Below are positions 60,002 to 64,000 of a stretch of 64,000 nucleotides of DNA, piece after piece. The stretch covers positions 4,978,001 to 5,042,000 of the forward strand of contig JAEMBT020000002.1 of the NCBI GenBank assembly GCA_018873245.2, read 5' to 3'. The translations under genes were made by a program, and so were the position numbers. Each line of letters opens with the position of its first letter. Position 1 is the stretch's first letter. A model generated the notes under the pieces. The model was not told the origin of the DNA and ran no database searches. It worked only from the letters and a program-made list of their open reading frames with translations. This DNA is from Archegozetes longisetosus. Lineage: Eukaryota; Arthropoda; Arachnida; Sarcoptiformes; Trhypochthoniidae.

Positions 60002-60334
60002 TTATATCTGAATATAGTTATGATAATTACGAAAAAAATGATTAAAACACAGAGATTTTTCGCATTGACTGCAACAAATGAATACAATATCTTCACAATT
60101 TTCTTGACATTTATCAATATTTGAGGAGAAGCAAATTTCTACAACATTTTAAAACTTTCCAGGATGTGTATTGGTATAACCGGTTTTATACCATGAATAG
60201 CGCCACATCTTCTCAAATTTTGTAGAAGATAATTGATCATAAATTAAAGAATGCATAGTAATTATATTCAGACGATCCTTTATGTCAATATCCAAGTTAT
60301 CTAACTCTATTATATCTGTTATCCTTCTAACAAT
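60002..60334 (-). pseudogene. Transposase C-terminal remnant with Cys/His motif
   Basis: A 111-codon frame with one internal TAA (60151-60149). Before it: STKFEKMWRYSWYKTGYTN and THPGKF. After it: NVVEICFSS, DKCQENCEDIVFICCSQCE, then KSLCFNHFFRNYH. A C-x(n)-C-C-x-x-C-x-x-x-LCFxHFFxxYH ending occurs, as I recall, on many arthropod transposon-encoded proteins; I cannot name the superfamily. The position between long inverted repeats supports a transposase. Confidence 0.6.
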
Positions 60335-61022
60335 TTATAATTAGACGTACAGGAGTCGTTTTACAAAAGTTTGAAAAACGCATTGAAAAGCGTATAGCTG
60401 CAGAGGGAGACAGAGTTAAATCATCATCTCTTTTTAGTTGTAATAATTGGAATCATGTGCATTCTTTGATAAATTTGAGGTCAAAATATTGTAGTTTTCA
60501 TCAAAAACTTTATACTTACTTTTTCCGGATTTTTTTGTCGCGAGGTATATACTATTTACGTTATATTTAAATATATCGTTTAAAATTAAAAATGTTATTT
60601 TCTATTTGTCGATGACATTAGTGTCGTTTAATTTGGTATTTATATTCCTATTTTAGTTAAATTGTGTAACCACTAAACTTTGTGCCCGCCTTTACATAAT
60701 AGCGGTACTGCACGGGCCTAAAAGGCTAACCGCTTCCGGTCTCCCCAGCTAGACTTGTTTCACTGTCCAACAATGGGGGGTCCGTCCGCCTATGTGCAGG
60801 TTTAGTGGGTGTATAATCAGCATAATGTGTATTTAATTACAATTTTTAAAAATAAGTTTATTAAAATATTTAAATAATTGAATTTTACACATTTTGCCCA
60901 ATATCTCGCTTAGGCGTTCGTACTTTTGAAAGATATTTTAGATGTGGGTAGTACAAGGAGAGGGGTATCTAAAAATATAGCGCTCGGGCTCAAAGCGGGC
61001 TAAAAATAAAGGGCTTTGGGTT

Positions 61023-61340
61023 TTCTTCTTTTTGTTTGACATAGCTATTGGTTTCCTTATCCTGAACTGACCCCTTAAGCATAGGATGGCAGGTCCATCG
61101 CTTGCTCGAATACTCGTAACCCATGTTATATAATACTATTATACTTAATTTAAAGCTAGTATCAAAATTTCTTGTTGAATGATCGCGTTGCAATACACTT
61201 GAGGTAGGTAATGAAACTTAACATATAAGTATTTTCTGTCATATTTTTCAATGTTTATTGTAGAATTTAGTATAACGCAACATCAATGCAAAACAAGTTA
61301 CTATTCTATTCTGGTTTTACTTTAAACAGTCTGTATACTA
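61023..61340. other. Spacer between two transposons
   Basis: No feature was recognised. Confidence 0.4.
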
Positions 61341-62693
61341 GGTCTGACTAAAATTTTTTGGACACATAACTTAGCCTTGAAAGATAATGGTTAGCTGTAA
61401 ACACTTGATTCTTAATCAGTATTGTTTGCCAATCTTGACTATGTGGTCGCACATGAATTTGCGCTTTATTTTAATACTTATTTTCATTGACAAAATTTTT
61501 TGTCCAAACATGGACCCGATTCGGGCCTCAATTACACGTGAAGAACAGTGGGCTTTTATCAAGCTACACTATTTATTAGAAGATACAGCTGCCGAAATTC
61601 ACCGCATGTTGGACAAAGCTGCTCGATCATTAGCCCTTTCCAGATCAGACATCTATTATATTTAAAACCAATTTCGAGACGGAGAGAGTAAAGCCTGTAA
61701 ACAGATATTGGTTGTAGGGAGACCTCGAACTGCGACTGATGAGGAAACCACAGAAAAATTGAGAAAGCTTTTATTGAATGATAGAAATTGGAGTACATTA
61801 GATTATGCCGATTATTTAAATATAAGTCCCTCGAGTGTGAAATGTATTCTGAGAGAATTACATGCACGAAAGGTTTGTACTAGATGGGTACCTCACAGTC
61901 TTAACCCTATTCAGAAACAACTGAGAGTAGAAATATCACAAGAGCATCTTTAATGAACATTCAAAGGATCCTACATTTCTGGAAAGGATCATCGCTATTG
62001 ACGAAACATGTAAAAAGCTATGACCCGAAAGATATCAAATCAGCTAAAGAATAGCGCCTCCTAGAGCAGGAACCGTAACTATCTTTTGAAAAATATGTTA
62101 ATTTCAAAATGTGCCAGCGGCTTTGTTTTACATTCTAGGTCAGTGAAAGTTGGAGCATCGATAGGAGATTGAAAGATGGTTCTAATTGCAGCGTTTCACA
62201 AAGATAGGGTTCTTGCATGGCAATTTCTGCCAAGAAATGAAATTGTCAATTCTGTCAAATATCTTGAATTTCTAGAGATCGGCTGTACCCAGAGATCAGG
62301 CGAGCACGGATTCATCGACCACTCATCCTCCACGATAATGCTTCCCTACAAACAGCCCGTAATCAAGGATTTCTTTAATCGACACCGTTGAGGGTCTTAA
62401 GACACCCCCGTACAGCCCGGATTTAAGCCCCTCAGATATTGATGGGTTCACTAAAATAAAGCAGACTCATAAAGGTATCAGATATCAGAATGAGACTGAG
62501 CTCATACGTGCTTTTGAGGGAACTATAAATGAAATAAATACAAAAAATTCATTTAAAGAAATAAGATGCCTCCTTTGCCGCTGGGAGGCTGTCATCCAGG
62601 ATGATGGAGAAAATATTAAATAAAAATAAAATCATATCTAAAATATCATTTGTAGTATATGTCTTATGAGAGTCCAAAAAATTTAGCCCGACC
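61341..62693 (+). mobile_element. mariner/Tc1-superfamily element
   Basis: The terminal repeats GGTCTGACTAAAATTTTTTG and, inverted, GGTCGGGCTAAATTTTTTGG are each flanked by TA. The length of 1.35 kb is normal for the superfamily, and the single coding region is decayed. Confidence 0.85.
61510..62623 (+). pseudogene. mariner/Tc1-type transposase relic
   Basis: The frame begins MDPIRASITREEQW and reads through a paired HTH region (ATDEETTEKLRKLL; STLDYADYLNISPSSVKCIL). Catalytic blocks remain as IDET near 61998, HDNA near 62330 and YSPDLSPSD near 62420, the last two about 34 residues apart, as in D34D mariners. Several stops (for example after SDIYYI near 61663) and frame changes destroy the frame. 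The C-terminus RWEAVIQDDGENIK ends at 62623. Confidence 0.8.
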
Positions 62694-62752
62694 TATTATA
62701 TACTTGTTAAATATTTTTATAATTCAATTTTTTCTAATTTTTATCTATCCAA

Positions 62753-64000
62753 ATGTCGACAATTTATATGAGTTGTAACGATAATAAAATTGATACTAAA
62801 GTTGGTGATAAAATTAAAAAAATAAGGACAAAAAATACAAGACTTGATGAAGATGATCGCATAAAAGCCGAACAATTAACCAGAGATGTGATACAAAAAG
62901 ACAACCGTTTAATAGCAGAAAAGTTTGATATATAAATTGATTCATTAGATGATTACTTTTTGTTTAAGTTGTTTTCATATTTAAATTTAAAAGAAAAGCT
63001 CTCGATCGAAAGAGTTTATAAAAGATGGCAAGCTATCATACATAAAATGCTATCAAAACAGTCGGGTTTAGGAACGACTTGGAGTGAACACGAAGAATGG
63101 AGTTACTCACAATCAGATCATGACCATTGCGTCAAAGGTGGAGATATTAGAGAAGCGATTGTTATGTCGAACGGGTAGTTCTATGACTTGACTTCTCTGC
63201 AATCTATTCAAAATTTAGATTTCATTTCTCAAAATTGTCTTCATATCAGTCATTGTATTATTGACTCGAATTGTTTCAAACAATCATTGCGTTTCTTTCC
63301 ATCTCTCGAATGTCTTCATTTGAAAAGTAATTGAATTTGTATTTTTAAATTTTCTAAATCGCTTTTTATTACTTTAATTTGTTGGGTTCTACTCAGAAAG
63401 TCAATATTTTGACCAAAAGTTTTGTTTAATTGACTTTGAATTTTTGCGAACTAGTTAACATTAATTTAAATCTAATTTATTGAAAGATAGGTAACGTACT
63501 GAAAGGCTATGTAGATGATAGTGATTACAAAGGGTCAGATCAAGAGTGGGATGATATCGGGAAAGTGTTGGGACCTTTTTCCAACATTTATCACTAGATC
63601 CTCATTACGAGCATAGAAAGAATGAAAAGACTTGGAAAAACTTATTCAACACTTTAAAATAATTAAAGAATTTCGTGTCGTAACGCATTTTGATCGTGAT
63701 GTTGTCGGAAAATTTGTGTCTCATTTGTCAAAGACTTGTAAACTATTCTATAGTTTAGGTGAATATAAAATTTAATCTAAGCTGAATTCAGATAAATTTA
63801 TGCCTCGTTTTTAAAATAAAATGAAAGCAATTGCAGAATATTAGAAATACCTAAGAGCTTGTTTAACATGATTTACTGATCGAACAGGTTGTGAATTTTC
63901 AATGGAGGCATTGAATTCATTGGAGGACAATCAAAGAGAAAGTTTGACCAATTTGGCCTACTTTTCAAATACATTGTCAACGAGCGATGTGCTAAAAAAG
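62753..64000 (+). pseudogene. F-box/LRR protein relic, cut by the window end
   Basis: A single frame runs 62753-63327. It has a charged leader, an in-frame TAA at 62933-62935, the F-box core LDDYFLFKLFSYLNLKEKL then ERVYKRWQAIIHK, a TAG at 63176-63178, and LRR-like text (LQSIQNLDF; FFPSLECLHLK). A plausible intron (63328-63490, GTAATT to GATAG) keeps phase 1 into NVLKGYVDDSDYK. A stop and frame slip follow near 63592 (HLSLDPHYEHRK), and another coding-like piece reaches the window edge. F-box/LRR proteins are substrate adaptors of SCF ubiquitin ligases. The two nonsense codons argue for a pseudogene and not only indel error. Confidence 0.6.

Larger units (their letters stand above)
59172..61022 (-). 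mobile_element. DNA transposon, 1.85 kb, with about 170-bp terminal inverted repeats
   Basis: The left end contains GAGCCCGAGCGC, TATATTTTTAGATAC, CTTGTACTAC, CTAAAATATCT, CGCCTAAGCGAGATA and CAAAATGTGTAAAATT. The same words occur in the same order in the inverse of the right end. Between them lie two decayed minus-strand coding pieces (59499-59690 and 60002-60334). The superfamily is not certain. The long repeats and the Cys/His C-terminal motif argue for a cut-and-paste element. Short GC-rich sequence at 60680-60830 is unexplained. Confidence 0.8.

Noticed and set aside
60680..60830. GC-rich patch considered as a SINE or tRNA-derived repeat
   Set aside because: No A/B box pair or cloverleaf could be drawn. 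It lies inside the 1.85 kb transposon and is left unexplained.
61387..61509. Upstream Met start for the mariner-type frame
   Set aside because: The residues before MDPIRAS are hydrophobic and unlike the family N-terminus; the later ATG at 61510 fits better.

Overview
The window is eukaryotic nuclear DNA, AT-rich, with canonical GT..AG introns that are often only 41-86 bp. The proteins look arthropodan: a trypsin-like protease, an ABCB/P-glycoprotein transporter, a MESP/sage-like bHLH factor, a glycine-rich structural protein, F-box/LRR relatives, and a leucine-rich-repeat head of the crustacean/mite type. A mite or related small-genome arthropod is my best inference; nothing in the sequence fixes the species.

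Layout. At 2.1-2.7 kb (minus) there is a single-pass membrane protein. At 3.3-4.2 kb (minus) a two-exon His/Asp-rich repeat protein ends against a small foldback element. At 7.5-8.1 kb (minus) there is a second single-pass membrane protein. At 8.4-9.1 kb lies a pogo/Tigger-type element with a CENP-B-like helix-turn-helix remnant. From 9.76 to 37.97 kb (minus) a single gene dominates the window. It encodes a signal peptide, a small LRR head, about 260 tandem copies of a 33-residue Thr/Ser/Glu unit (99 bp), a non-repetitive Thr/Ser tail and a hydrophobic C-terminus that looks like a GPI-attachment signal. If translated end to end it would be a roughly 9,000-residue, very acidic mucin. The array carries about 25 frame breaks, many of them one-base losses at the same point of the unit.

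Right of the mucin are a trypsin-like protease gene with an in-frame TAG next to the catalytic His (40.0-40.9 kb, minus), a two-exon Gly-rich secreted protein (44.3-46.1 kb, plus), an unidentified broken ORF (47 kb, minus), a long foldback element (49.6-50.3 kb), a three-exon bHLH gene (50.7-52.4 kb, plus) and a broken ABCB full transporter (53.15-57.69 kb, minus) whose second membrane domain is cut where a short inverted-repeat element sits. The last 5 kb is transposon-rich: a 1.85 kb element with about 170-bp inverted repeats and a Cys/His-motif transposase remnant, a mariner/Tc1-type relic, and an F-box/LRR pseudogene that runs off the end.

Two themes recur. First, low-complexity secreted or metal-binding repeat proteins (mucin, His-rich, Gly-rich) occur near one another. 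Second, coding frames repeatedly break by a single base in homopolymers or short tandem runs (mucin array, Gly-rich protein, ABC gene). That fits an unpolished long-read assembly as well as real decay, so the 'pseudogene' calls resting only on indels are provisional. Those resting on nonsense substitutions or missing exons are firmer. No rRNA, tRNA or CRISPR was seen.
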